Shown: positions 8,119 through 15,219 of the stretch, piece by piece | How the letters are laid out: each line of letters begins with the position of its first letter | How positions within the stretch are numbered: the first letter of the stretch is position 1 | Origin: Flavobacteriaceae bacterium | Lineage (GTDB): Bacteria; Bacteroidota; Bacteroidia; Flavobacteriales; Flavobacteriaceae | NCBI GenBank assembly: GCA_029248405.1 | Contig: JAQWJJ010000016.1 | Location: forward strand, 124,001 to 188,000 | Direction: 5' to 3' | Length of the DNA: 64,000 bases | Notes under the pieces: generated by a model | Database searches by the model: none | Told to the model about the DNA's origin: nothing | The model's input: the letters and a program-made list of their open reading frames with translations, nothing else | Program-made: the position numbers and the translations under genes

Positions 8119-8759
8119 TGAATAGAAGACAAGCCTTACGAAATATTGGATGGGGAAGTGGTGCTTTAGTGGCCACTCCTGCCATCTTGAGTTTACTGCA
8201 AAGTTGTCAACAGAATCCCGGATTCGCTCCGGTGTTCTTAAGCGAGGGTCAAGGCCACGCCTTAAAGACGATGGTAGATCTCATTTTGCCCGATGAACCA
8301 GGTTCTCCTGGAGCTGTCGCTATGGGTGTTCACAAATTCATGGATCTTTATTGGCATGAAGTTTTGGTTTCAGAAGCAGACTTGCCCGAATTGGAAGATG
8401 AATTCACTAAAGTACCCGAAAGCCGTCAACAAAAAAGTGTTCGCGAAGGATTTGCCGCACTACAGACCGTTTTTCAAGCAGAATTTGGTAAGGATTTAGA
8501 ATCGGGATCCTCCGAAGACTTTGATGGGTTACTGGCAAAATATCTGAAGTCAGAAAAGGTGCCAGAAGGTGATTCTGCCGCTGGCCCTGAGCAATTGACC
8601 TATGGTTTGCTCACCAGTATTCGCGGACAGGCCATTTGGGCATGGAAACGCATGGAGGTTATTGGCGAAGAAGTGCTGTGGTATGATCCAGTGCCCGGTG
8701 TCTATCAGGGCTGTATTCCAACTAGCGAAGCAGGCAATGGAAAAGTGATGTCGCTTTAG
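8118..8759 (+). CDS. gluconate 2-dehydrogenase subunit 3-like protein (Tat-exported partner of the GMC dehydrogenase)
   Basis: The 213-residue protein starts NRRQALRNIGWGSGALVATPAILSLL. This twin-arginine-type signal ends in LLQSC, which may be a lipobox. The remainder matches the gluconate-2-dehydrogenase gamma-subunit (subunit 3) family: LKTMVDLILPDEPGSPGA near residue 55, with a C-terminal IRGQAIWAWKR segment. In glucose, gluconate and glucoside-3-dehydrogenase complexes this small subunit carries the FAD subunit through the Tat pathway. A third, cytochrome c subunit is common in those complexes but is not encoded next to it here. The start codon overlaps the dehydrogenase stop, so translation is coupled. 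A strong terminator follows. Confidence 0.82.
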   Translation: MNRRQALRNIGWGSGALVATPAILSLLQSCQQNPGFAPVFLSEGQGHALKTMVDLILPDEPGSPGAVAMGVHKFMDLYWHEVLVSEADLPELEDEFTKVPESRQQKSVREGFAALQTVFQAEFGKDLESGSSEDFDGLLAKYLKSEKVPEGDSAAGPEQLTYGLLTSIRGQAIWAWKRMEVIGEEVLWYDPVPGVYQGCIPTSEAGNGKVMSL

Positions 8760-8780
8760 ACAAAATTTATATGTTCAAGT

Positions 8781-8812
8781 AAAAAAAGGAGCTCGAAAAA
8801 GCTCCTTTTTTT
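8781..8812 (+). terminator. Rho-independent terminator after the GMC/subunit 3 operon
   Basis: A perfect 13-bp stem (8781-8793 with 8800-8812) encloses a 6-nt loop and ends in seven T. The complementary A tract upstream means it could also stop transcripts coming from the minus strand. Confidence 0.88.
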
Positions 8813-8906
8813 ACTTTTTTTTACCTGATCAGCTGTTTCACATTCTTGAACGCTCCGTCGAAGCGTCGTGAGAAAGTTCAGGGCTGAGGCTCGTGGTCAA
8901 AGGACT

Positions 8907-9416
8907 TTATTGCGCGGCTTCGCGCACAATGAGTTGTCCTCTCATCATAGAGGAATGTCCCGGAAAACTACAGATAAAATCGTAGACACCAGGCTCAGGA
9001 GCGTCAAAGGTGATCATGTCACTTTGCCCTCCTCCTAGCATTTTGGTGTGGGCGATGACTTCTGCACCCTCATTAGGAATCCAATCAGTTGGTGCGCCAG
9101 CGGCTGCAGCTTGATTGGCAAAAGCAACAATATTAGTCCCCTCTTTGAGCAGAACAAAATTATGGCCCATAATGCGTTTTTCTATCTTGCCGACATGGCG
9201 AAAGGTCAATTTGATGGGTTGTCCAGCAGTGGCCTCTAGGGTCTTCTTGTCGAATTGCATGGCATCATTGCCGGATAAGGCCAAAACCGTAGTGTTGGAT
9301 TGTGTTACTTCTTTGGCAGAGGTACCGCCTATTTTGAGGGATTCTTTTTTCTGAGGCGTTTCACCACAAGAAAAACAAGTGACTGCTGCTAACATTAGAA
9401 TGAACCAAGACTTCAT
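8907..9416 (-). CDS. azurin-like blue-copper lipoprotein
   Basis: The 169-residue lipoprotein (Cys17 after TCFS) has a cupredoxin domain from about residue 43. Type 1 copper ligands fit the azurin pattern: His85 (MGHNFVLL), then Cys149, His154 and Met158 in FICSFPGHSSMM, with the azurin spacing C-x4-H-x3-M. Azurins are periplasmic one-electron carriers that pass electrons to cytochrome c oxidase or peroxidases. It lies convergent to the GMC dehydrogenase operon, which lacks its usual cytochrome c subunit, so this protein is a candidate acceptor; that link is inference. It is followed 3 bp upstream by an unrelated hydrolase gene on the same strand. Confidence 0.85.
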   Translation of the reverse strand: MKSWFILMLAAVTCFSCGETPQKKESLKIGGTSAKEVTQSNTTVLALSGNDAMQFDKKTLEATAGQPIKLTFRHVGKIEKRIMGHNFVLLKEGTNIVAFANQAAAAGAPTDWIPNEGAEVIAHTKMLGGGQSDMITFDAPEPGVYDFICSFPGHSSMMRGQLIVREAAQ

Positions 9417-9419
9417 ATT

Positions 9420-10382
9420 TTAAATTTTTTGGGTTAAAAACTCGAGCGCACGGGTCTCACTATAGTAAATATTGGAGGGGGTATAAAAGCCCACATGTCC
9501 TCCGTGTTTTGGGGTTTCAAGATAAATATTTTTGGCGGCCTTCGCAAACACAATGGGCAAGCACTCTTTGGACAAAAAGGTGTCGTTTTGGGCATTGAGT
9601 ATCAATGTCGGGCACTTGATATTAGGCAGCCAATTGATCGGACTGTTGGCCGTGTAATAGGCTTGTCCGCTGTCATAACCATGGACCGGCGCCGTGTAAA
9701 CATTATCGAAGTCCATCAAGGAGTGAACAGACCTCATGGCATGGAGTTTCAGCGCTTTGGGAAACTGTCGCTGCTTGCGGCGGTATTTTTTTTTGAGTGT
9801 TTGGAGAAAGGCAATTTGATAGATACGGTTGTCAGGTTTGGCCAGGCGTTCCATAGATGCGCTAAGATCTAGTGGAGTCGAAATCGCAATGGCCCGATTA
9901 ATGTGCGTATGGTGCCCCATTTCCTTTCCGAGATAATTCAACAGCAAACTGCCTCCCAGACTGAAACCGATGGCATTGAGTTGAGTATACTTTTTTGTCG
10001 TGATCAGGTGGCGCATCACATCTTCTAGGTCATCTATTTTACCCGCATTATAGGACACAAGGCGTTCATTGATTTGGCCAGAACATCCCCGAAAATTCAT
10101 GGCACAAACATCGTATCCTGCCGCCAATAGGATATGCGCTTGTCCCACGACATAGGAGCGCTGGGCGTTACCCTCAAGGCCATGAAGTAAAATCACAAGG
10201 CCTAAAGTTTTTTTTGGGGTATAAGACCAGTCTAAATCAATAAAATCTCCATCCGATAAACGGATCCGTTCCCGATCGAATGCCACAGGAGGCATCCGTC
10301 TCAATTTGGCAGAATAAATAGTCGATAAATGACCACTTTTGAGCCAGCCTTTTAAGCAATACGAAGAGGGAATATGGGGCAT
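9420..10382 (-). CDS. YheT-family alpha/beta hydrolase
   Basis: The 320-residue protein has an N-terminal cap (WLKSGHLSTIYSAKLRR) characteristic of YheT. LLHGLEGNAQRSY carries the oxyanion region, the nucleophile elbow is GFSLGG (Ser141), an acid lies in LNAQNDTFL, and the catalytic His is in KHGGHVGF. Family members are predicted carboxylesterases of unknown physiological substrate, related to eukaryotic ABHD1/3 phospholipid hydrolases. The stop lies 3 bp before the azurin start, so the two may be co-transcribed, although no functional link is obvious. Confidence 0.83.
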   Translation of the reverse strand: MPHIPSSYCLKGWLKSGHLSTIYSAKLRRMPPVAFDRERIRLSDGDFIDLDWSYTPKKTLGLVILLHGLEGNAQRSYVVGQAHILLAAGYDVCAMNFRGCSGQINERLVSYNAGKIDDLEDVMRHLITTKKYTQLNAIGFSLGGSLLLNYLGKEMGHHTHINRAIAISTPLDLSASMERLAKPDNRIYQIAFLQTLKKKYRRKQRQFPKALKLHAMRSVHSLMDFDNVYTAPVHGYDSGQAYYTANSPINWLPNIKCPTLILNAQNDTFLSKECLPIVFAKAAKNIYLETPKHGGHVGFYTPSNIYYSETRALEFLTQKI

Positions 10383-10385
10383 TTT

Positions 10386-10413
10386 TTGAACGAGAAATTA
10401 ATGTCTAAATTTA
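10386..10413 (+). promoter_or_regulatory. probable Bacteroidota-type promoter of the thioesterase gene
   Basis: TTG at 10386-10388 is followed after 17 bp by TAAATTTA at 10406-10413. This is one mismatch from the TTG-N17-23-TAnnTTTG promoter consensus of Flavobacteriia. The start codon lies 17 bp downstream. Confidence 0.4.
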
Positions 10414-10429
10414 CGGCAAAATATAAGAC

Positions 10430-10909
10430 ATGTACACAAAAAAATTTGAAATGAGGTGGAGTGATATCGACTCAAACCTGCACTTGAGAAACAGTGCTTA
10501 TGTGGATTATATGAGCCATACGCGCATGAGTTATTTTGCGCAAAAAGGTATTTCTCAAGCCAAGCTTAGTGAATTATCATTGGGGCCTGTGGTCTTGCAC
10601 GAACACATTCATTATTTCAAAGAAGCCTTGGCAGGAGGTCCTGTAACGGTGTCGTTAGCCCTCACAGGCCATTCAAAAGATGGCGTTTTCTTTTCCTTTG
10701 TACACAACTTCTACGATGACAAAGGCCGCAATATAGCACGCTGTCGGATGCTCGGGGCCTGGATTGATTTAAAATCCCGTAAACTGACCCCACCAATGGC
10801 CGAAATGTGGTCCTTTTTGGCAGAAATCCCAAAGGCGGAAAACTTTAAAGAGCTCACCAAAGAAGACCTTAGGACCTTTGGTGAATATCCGGAAGACTTA
10901 AGCATTTAG
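10430..10909 (+). CDS. acyl-CoA thioesterase, 4HBT/hotdog fold
   Basis: The 159-residue protein has a single hotdog domain. The segment RWSDIDSNLHLRNSAYVDYM, with Asp and Asn/His at the active-site turn, is typical of YbgC/4HBT thioesterases (the usual form is D-x-D-x-x-x-H-x-N). A C-terminal stretch GAWIDLKSRKLTPPMAEM corresponds to the usual P-x-x-x-x family ending. It probably hydrolyses acyl-CoA or acyl-ACP thioesters in the cytoplasm; chain length cannot be read from sequence. Its stop overlaps that of the convergent EamA gene by 4 bp. Confidence 0.8.
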   Translation: MYTKKFEMRWSDIDSNLHLRNSAYVDYMSHTRMSYFAQKGISQAKLSELSLGPVVLHEHIHYFKEALAGGPVTVSLALTGHSKDGVFFSFVHNFYDDKGRNIARCRMLGAWIDLKSRKLTPPMAEMWSFLAEIPKAENFKELTKEDLRTFGEYPEDLSI

Positions 10910-11808
10910 GCCCGTAAAGGTTTTCGGCTGCTGAGGTAAACGCCAGCAAAAATGAAAAGCGCGGCAAAAATGCGCACTGCATTCAAGTGGTCTGCACCAG
11001 AGGCCACAGCAACGATAGTGGCAATAATGGGTTGCAAATAAATAAATGCCCCGATGGTCGAAGGGCTGAGTTGTTTTAAGGCAAAAATATTAAATAAGTA
11101 GGTCAAAACCGTCGTTGCTACGACTACGAAACTGAGTTGCCCAATAACGTCAAAATCCAAGCTCGTCCAGGCGACCTCTGTAAATTCTTGATACCCTAAA
11201 GGAATATTCAGAAAAACAGCAATCAGAAAAAAATATTTCATCAGCGTGATGGCGTGGTATTGATGGGTCAGTGGTTTGACTAGAATCAGATAAATGGAGT
11301 ACGACAGGGCATTGAGCATAAAATAAATATTGCCCAACGGAATATTTGGTGCGTTGGTCTGTGTTTGCACGTCCAGAAGCACAAGGCCTATAGCCCCTAC
11401 TAATCCGATAAAAATACCGGTGGCCTTGAGTGCACTGATGCGTTCTTTCAAAAATATCCGCCCCAGAACAAGCAGGATTACGGGCACCAATGTGATGACA
11501 ACAGAAGAATTGATCGGCGTGGATAATTCCAGACCTTTAAAAAAGGACGTCATGTTGATGGACATGCCGAAAAGGGCGCACCATAAAAAAAGCAATCGGT
11601 CTTTTTTCTTTAAACGTTCCTTAGGAAAAAATTGAGCAATCAGCCAGAAGAGCAATGCCGCTCCGGTTACCCGCAGCAGAATGAAGGCATGCGGCCTGAT
11701 GACATCGGGCATCAGGCCTTTGGCGATGGTGTGATTAGCGCCATAAATAATGCTCGCCCCAGAGGCTGCCATAAGCGCCAAAGCCCGTAAATCAATGTTC
11801 CGCTTCAA
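10906..11808 (-). CDS. EamA/DMT-superfamily permease
   Basis: The 300-residue protein has about 10 hydrophobic helices arranged as two EamA repeats. The first begins ALMAASGASIIYGANHTIAKG and ends with LLVLGRIFLKERISALKATG. The second ends with IFAALFIFAGVYLSSRKP. The conserved K-E-R-x-S/T-x-x-K loop at the end of the first repeat is present. The family exports amino acids, metabolites or drugs; the substrate is not predictable. The gene overlaps the ArsC-like gene upstream by 17 bp, so it is the last member of a three-gene operon. Confidence 0.82.
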   Translation of the reverse strand: MKRNIDLRALALMAASGASIIYGANHTIAKGLMPDVIRPHAFILLRVTGAALLFWLIAQFFPKERLKKKDRLLFLWCALFGMSINMTSFFKGLELSTPINSSVVITLVPVILLVLGRIFLKERISALKATGIFIGLVGAIGLVLLDVQTQTNAPNIPLGNIYFMLNALSYSIYLILVKPLTHQYHAITLMKYFFLIAVFLNIPLGYQEFTEVAWTSLDFDVIGQLSFVVVATTVLTYLFNIFALKQLSPSTIGAFIYLQPIIATIVAVASGADHLNAVRIFAALFIFAGVYLSSRKPLRA

Positions 11809-12151
11809 GATGTGCTTTTAAATTTTCTATAGTGCTTTTTGCTGATCCGATAAATAGGGCTTCGCCTACCACGATAACGGGCCGTTTTAGAAAAGTATAA
11901 TGCTCTAAGAGCAACGACCTGTAGCGGTTTTCATCGAGTACTTCGTTTTGCAACTGCCGTTCTTGAAAAAGCTTAGCACGACGACTGAAAAGCGCGCCAA
12001 AAGAACCACTCAGCGTTTTGAGCATGACCAAATCTTCAGGAGTCAATGGATTTGTTTTGAGGTCTTGCAATTCAAAATCACTTGAGAGATTTAAAGTCTT
12101 TATGATCCGCTTGCAGGTGCTGCAACTGCTCAGGTAATAAACTTTCTTCAT
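11792..12151 (-). CDS. ArsC/Spx-family thioredoxin-fold protein
   Basis: The 119-residue protein begins MKKVYYLSSCSTCKRII, the Cys-x-x-Cys active-site region of the ArsC/Spx fold. It ends with RPVIVVGEALFIGSA, the usual cis-Pro and glycine loop. In glutaredoxin-coupled arsenate reductases a single Cys in CxxS/T/C attacks arsenate, but many Bacteroidota members of this size have no known substrate, and no ars gene is nearby. It may be a general thiol reductase. It overlaps the DUF3298 gene by 4 bp (ATGA) and the EamA gene by 17 bp. Confidence 0.75.
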   Translation of the reverse strand: MKKVYYLSSCSTCKRIIKTLNLSSDFELQDLKTNPLTPEDLVMLKTLSGSFGALFSRRAKLFQERQLQNEVLDENRYRSLLLEHYTFLKRPVIVVGEALFIGSAKSTIENLKAHLEAEH

Positions 12152-12909
12152 GGAAAATATTTTGGGTTTAAATAGGCCAGGATTTTATTCCAAGGCAATT
12201 GCCCGGTTGGTTGGACAAATTTTTTTCCTTGTGACGCACTTGTGGATTGGTCAATAACCACCAGACCGTACGTATTGAATCCGACAGATTTATTTTGTTG
12301 CCAATACTCATATTGCTTTTGCACAGTGACCAAACCGATTGAAGAAAACAGCTCAAGCGCGTTGGTTTGTTGGCCCAGTATGGTCGTTAGGGCTTCTTTT
12401 TGTGCCACAAGATCATCCAAAGAAATGAGATGTCCTGTGCTTGTATCGACTGAGACATACGCGGTCTTACTTTTTTTGGCATCAATCGCCGTGTTGAATT
12501 GCGCGGTAAATTTGAGTGTGACCATGGCGTGATTACTGAAGGTGACATCAGCCGCCAGTCTTCCGCTATAGTTATTGCGGTGGGTCAGCTCGGGTTGATA
12601 GTCTTTGGCCATTAAGAGATATTGATCAAGGGCTTGTGTGATCTCTGTGGCTGTAGGGCTGCTGTCGTCGCCCATAAATAAGGTGGATCTGATCCAATCT
12701 GTGATGAAAAGATTGATTTTTTTTGCCACAACAGTATCTCCGCTAAAAACGGGAAAAGTCACCTGCAGATCAGGACAGCCGCCATCGCGACACATGGCGC
12801 GGCTTTCTGCATTAAGACTCTTCAAAACATGAGTCACCTGGGGTGGGTTTTGACAGCCATTAAAGAGCAATAAGCTGAAGCAGAATAAAATGTATTTCAG
12901 TGAAGGCAT
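12148..12909 (-). CDS. DUF3298/DUF4163 (RsiV-like) lipoprotein
   Basis: The 253-residue lipoprotein has lipobox FNGC (Cys19). Residues about 45-130 match the DUF4163 region (VTFPVFSGDTVVAKKINLFI and YSGRLAADVTFSN). Residues about 150-245 match DUF3298 (TAYVSVDTSTGHLISLDDLV). The same two-domain unit is found in the extracytoplasmic part of the anti-sigma factor RsiV and in PdaC, where it can bind lysozyme or peptidoglycan. This copy has no transmembrane helix or sigma-factor partner, so anti-sigma function is unlikely. It is the first gene of an operon with the ArsC-like and EamA genes. Confidence 0.72.
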   Translation of the reverse strand: MPSLKYILFCFSLLLFNGCQNPPQVTHVLKSLNAESRAMCRDGGCPDLQVTFPVFSGDTVVAKKINLFITDWIRSTLFMGDDSSPTATEITQALDQYLLMAKDYQPELTHRNNYSGRLAADVTFSNHAMVTLKFTAQFNTAIDAKKSKTAYVSVDTSTGHLISLDDLVAQKEALTTILGQQTNALELFSSIGLVTVQKQYEYWQQNKSVGFNTYGLVVIDQSTSASQGKKFVQPTGQLPWNKILAYLNPKYFP

Positions 12910-12952
12910 CAGTTAAAAATACAATAGTTTTTATAATGAATCAGGAATCATG

Positions 12953-12960
12953 TATTTTTG
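12953..12960 (+). promoter_or_regulatory. -7 element candidate for the cystathionine gamma-synthase gene
   Basis: TATTTTTG fits the Flavobacteriia TAnnTTTG -7 consensus and lies 20 bp before the ATG at 12981. No TTG is found at the proper -33 distance. Confidence 0.35.
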
Positions 12961-12980
12961 TTTCCTTGACATCAAAAGCT

Positions 12981-14120
12981 ATGAAATTCAACACCAAAAC
13001 TATTCACGGCGGACAACAACATGACCCAGCATATGGCGCAGTCATGCCACCAATTTATCAAACCTCTACCTATGCGCAAACCACCCCTGGAGGGCACAAG
13101 GGTTTTGAGTATTCTAGAACCCATAATCCGACTAGGGCTGCCTTAGAAGCCGCTTTTGCTAGCATAGAAAACGGCGGTTATGGCTTGGCTTTTGGGAGTG
13201 GTCTGGCTGCGATTGATGCAGTAATGAAATTATTAAAGCCAGGTGATGAGGTGATTTCGACCAATGATTTGTACGGAGGGACCTACCGTCTTTTCACCAA
13301 AATATTTGAGCCGTTTGGCATAAAATTTCATTTTGTCGGGATGGCTGATATGCCGACCATAGAGGCGCACATCACGGCCAATACCAAATTGATATGGGCT
13401 GAGACACCTACCAATCCTATGATGAATGTCATTGACATCAAAGCCTGTGCTGGTATCGCCAAGAAGTACGGATTGCTTTTGGCTGTAGACAACACCTTCG
13501 CGTCTCCGTATTTACAGCAGCCTTTAGACCTTGGAGCAGATATGGTCATGCATAGTGCAACCAAGTATCTTGGCGGTCATAGTGATGTAGTTATGGGCGC
13601 TCTAGTGGTCAACGACAAAGCACTGGCTGATCGACTTTATTTTATTCAGAATGCAAGTGGTGCAGTTTGTGGGCCTCAGGATAGCTTTCTTGTACTGCGC
13701 GGACTCAAAACCTTACATGTGCGGATGCAGCGCCATTGCGAAAATGGTCGCGCAGTTGCCGCATACCTCAAAAACCACCCCAAAGTAGAAAAGGTCTATT
13801 GGCCAGGATTTGAGGACCATCCTAACCATGAGGTCGCGCGGACGCAAATGAAGGATTTTGGTGGTATGATATCGTTTGTCACTAAAGGCAATAATTACGA
13901 AAGCGCCATACAAACAGTAGAGCGCTTAAAGATTTTTACTTTGGCAGAGAGCTTGGGAGGCGTAGAAAGCCTTGCTGGTCATCCGGCAAGTATGACCCAC
14001 GCCAGTATTCCTAAAGAGGAGCGCGAGAAAACAGGTGTTGTGGACTCCTTGATCCGCTTGAGTGTTGGTATCGAAGATGCCGATGACTTGATCGCAGATT
14101 TAGCTCAAGCACTGGCCTAA
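12981..14120 (+). CDS. metB: cystathionine gamma-synthase / trans-sulfuration PLP enzyme
   Basis: The ATG at 12981 gives 379 residues, the usual length of the Cys/Met metabolism PLP-dependent family. An in-frame GTG at 12900 would overlap the divergent lipoprotein gene and add non-family sequence. Motifs are KTIHGGQQHDPAYGAVMPPIYQ at the N-terminus (split as TKTIHGG and PPIYQTSTYAQ), YSRTHNPTR, FGSGLAAID, and HSATKYLGGHSDV with the PLP-binding Lys. The C-terminus has ESLGGVESLAGHPASMTH, where the glutamate and serine pattern resembles gamma-synthases and gamma-lyases. Role: methionine or cysteine biosynthesis in the cytosol. Distinguishing MetB from a cystathionine gamma-lyase needs phylogeny. 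Confidence 0.83.
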   Translation: MKFNTKTIHGGQQHDPAYGAVMPPIYQTSTYAQTTPGGHKGFEYSRTHNPTRAALEAAFASIENGGYGLAFGSGLAAIDAVMKLLKPGDEVISTNDLYGGTYRLFTKIFEPFGIKFHFVGMADMPTIEAHITANTKLIWAETPTNPMMNVIDIKACAGIAKKYGLLLAVDNTFASPYLQQPLDLGADMVMHSATKYLGGHSDVVMGALVVNDKALADRLYFIQNASGAVCGPQDSFLVLRGLKTLHVRMQRHCENGRAVAAYLKNHPKVEKVYWPGFEDHPNHEVARTQMKDFGGMISFVTKGNNYESAIQTVERLKIFTLAESLGGVESLAGHPASMTHASIPKEEREKTGVVDSLIRLSVGIEDADDLIADLAQALA

Positions 14121-14147
14121 CTCTTTTGACAAGGCCACGTCAAAGCA

Positions 14148-14975
14148 TCAGTTCAGGTAGAAAACACCACCAAAATTGATCCAGAAAATCCAATCATTTG
14201 CCTTGTTTTCTGGTACGGAAACACCATTATTTAAACCAAGCGCCTGAGTATTGAATTCAATCTGGGGGTTGAGTCCGTCAACCCAATTGGAAAAATAATA
14301 CTGCCAACGCCAATCTAAAAGCAGATCGGTTGATTTGTTGATTTTATAACGAGTGCCTGCACTGGTCACGATACTCCAGGTAGAGCCCCCGGCTTGTTGA
14401 AAGCTATAATAGTATTTGTCTGGAGTTGTAATGGGGGTATTAAGTGGTCCAAAGTCGCTGTAGGCATAGGGATCAAAACCGACCCAATGCACACCAGTAC
14501 TGATATAGGGCGCCCATTTTTTGCCATCTGCCATAAAATCCCTAATGCTAAAAAAATGATATTCAAGTTGTGCCCCAACGTCAAAAACTGAACTGGATCC
14601 TTTCATTGCTCTGAGCTGATCAGCCGTAAAAGAGGTTTGAGTGGGTTGCACCCACTGCCCAAAGTGTTCAAAATTAGTTTTATGAAAAGTTATTTCGGTG
14701 CGCACCTTAAAACGGTCATTAAAAAAAGTGTCTTGATTGTAACACTTACAATCTGCCCGGTAAGCAAAGTTGACATAATGTGTTAGAGCAAATCCCCAGC
14801 CCGTGTTGCCGATATTGGTCGCGAAGTCGTTGCGTTGCCCATAGTCACCATAAAAGGCAACGGGTCCAGTCAAAATCCCTATTTCACTTGAAAATGACCC
14901 AAGAATTTGCCCAAAAACTTTTGGAGTAAAAATTAGAGTCAACAAAGTCAGACAAGTGATAAGTTTTATTTTCAT
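14148..14975 (-). CDS. outer-membrane beta-barrel protein, THC0290_0291-like
   Basis: The ATG at 14975 is chosen because it starts directly with a signal peptide (MKIKLITCLTLLTLI, cleavage after VFGQ); an upstream start at 15008 would bury it. The 275-residue mature sequence alternates aromatic and polar residues and ends DWIFWINFGGVFYLN, a C-terminal aromatic typical of outer-membrane barrels. The opening EIGILTGPVAFYGDYGQRND resembles the THC0290_0291 family, which is confined to Flavobacteriia and of unknown function. It lies convergent with metB. The barrel call is good; the family name is less certain. Confidence 0.65.
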   Translation of the reverse strand: MKIKLITCLTLLTLIFTPKVFGQILGSFSSEIGILTGPVAFYGDYGQRNDFATNIGNTGWGFALTHYVNFAYRADCKCYNQDTFFNDRFKVRTEITFHKTNFEHFGQWVQPTQTSFTADQLRAMKGSSSVFDVGAQLEYHFFSIRDFMADGKKWAPYISTGVHWVGFDPYAYSDFGPLNTPITTPDKYYYSFQQAGGSTWSIVTSAGTRYKINKSTDLLLDWRWQYYFSNWVDGLNPQIEFNTQALGLNNGVSVPENKANDWIFWINFGGVFYLN

Positions 14976-15093
14976 AAGTGGCCCAAAAAGGAATTGTCTT
15001 GCAGTCAAAGATAAAAAAATAGAAACAACACTGCAGGCTTTATTTTGGGCTAACTATTTTTTAAAAAAAGAACAAAGATCAAGAGAAGTCGTA

Positions 15094-15101
15094 TATATTT
15101 G
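15094..15101 (+). promoter_or_regulatory. -7 element candidate upstream of gdhA
   Basis: TATATTTG is an exact TAnnTTTG match 118 bp before the gdhA start. A -33 TTG is not visible at the right spacing. The 244-bp gap (14976-15219) between the outer-membrane protein gene and gdhA must hold both divergent promoters; nothing else was recognised in it. Confidence 0.35.
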
Positions 15102-15219
15102 TATGAACCAATTTGACGGTTAATTTTTACAATTATCGCAAAATAAAAGTGCATCATAGAGCATATTTTAGTGAATAACCAATAAACAAAGCTTTTTTTG
15201 TCCATTTAAACAACCATTT

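Noticed and set aside
11792-12151. Arsenic-resistance operon
   Set aside because: Only an ArsC/Spx-fold protein is present; arsB, acr3 and arsR are missing.
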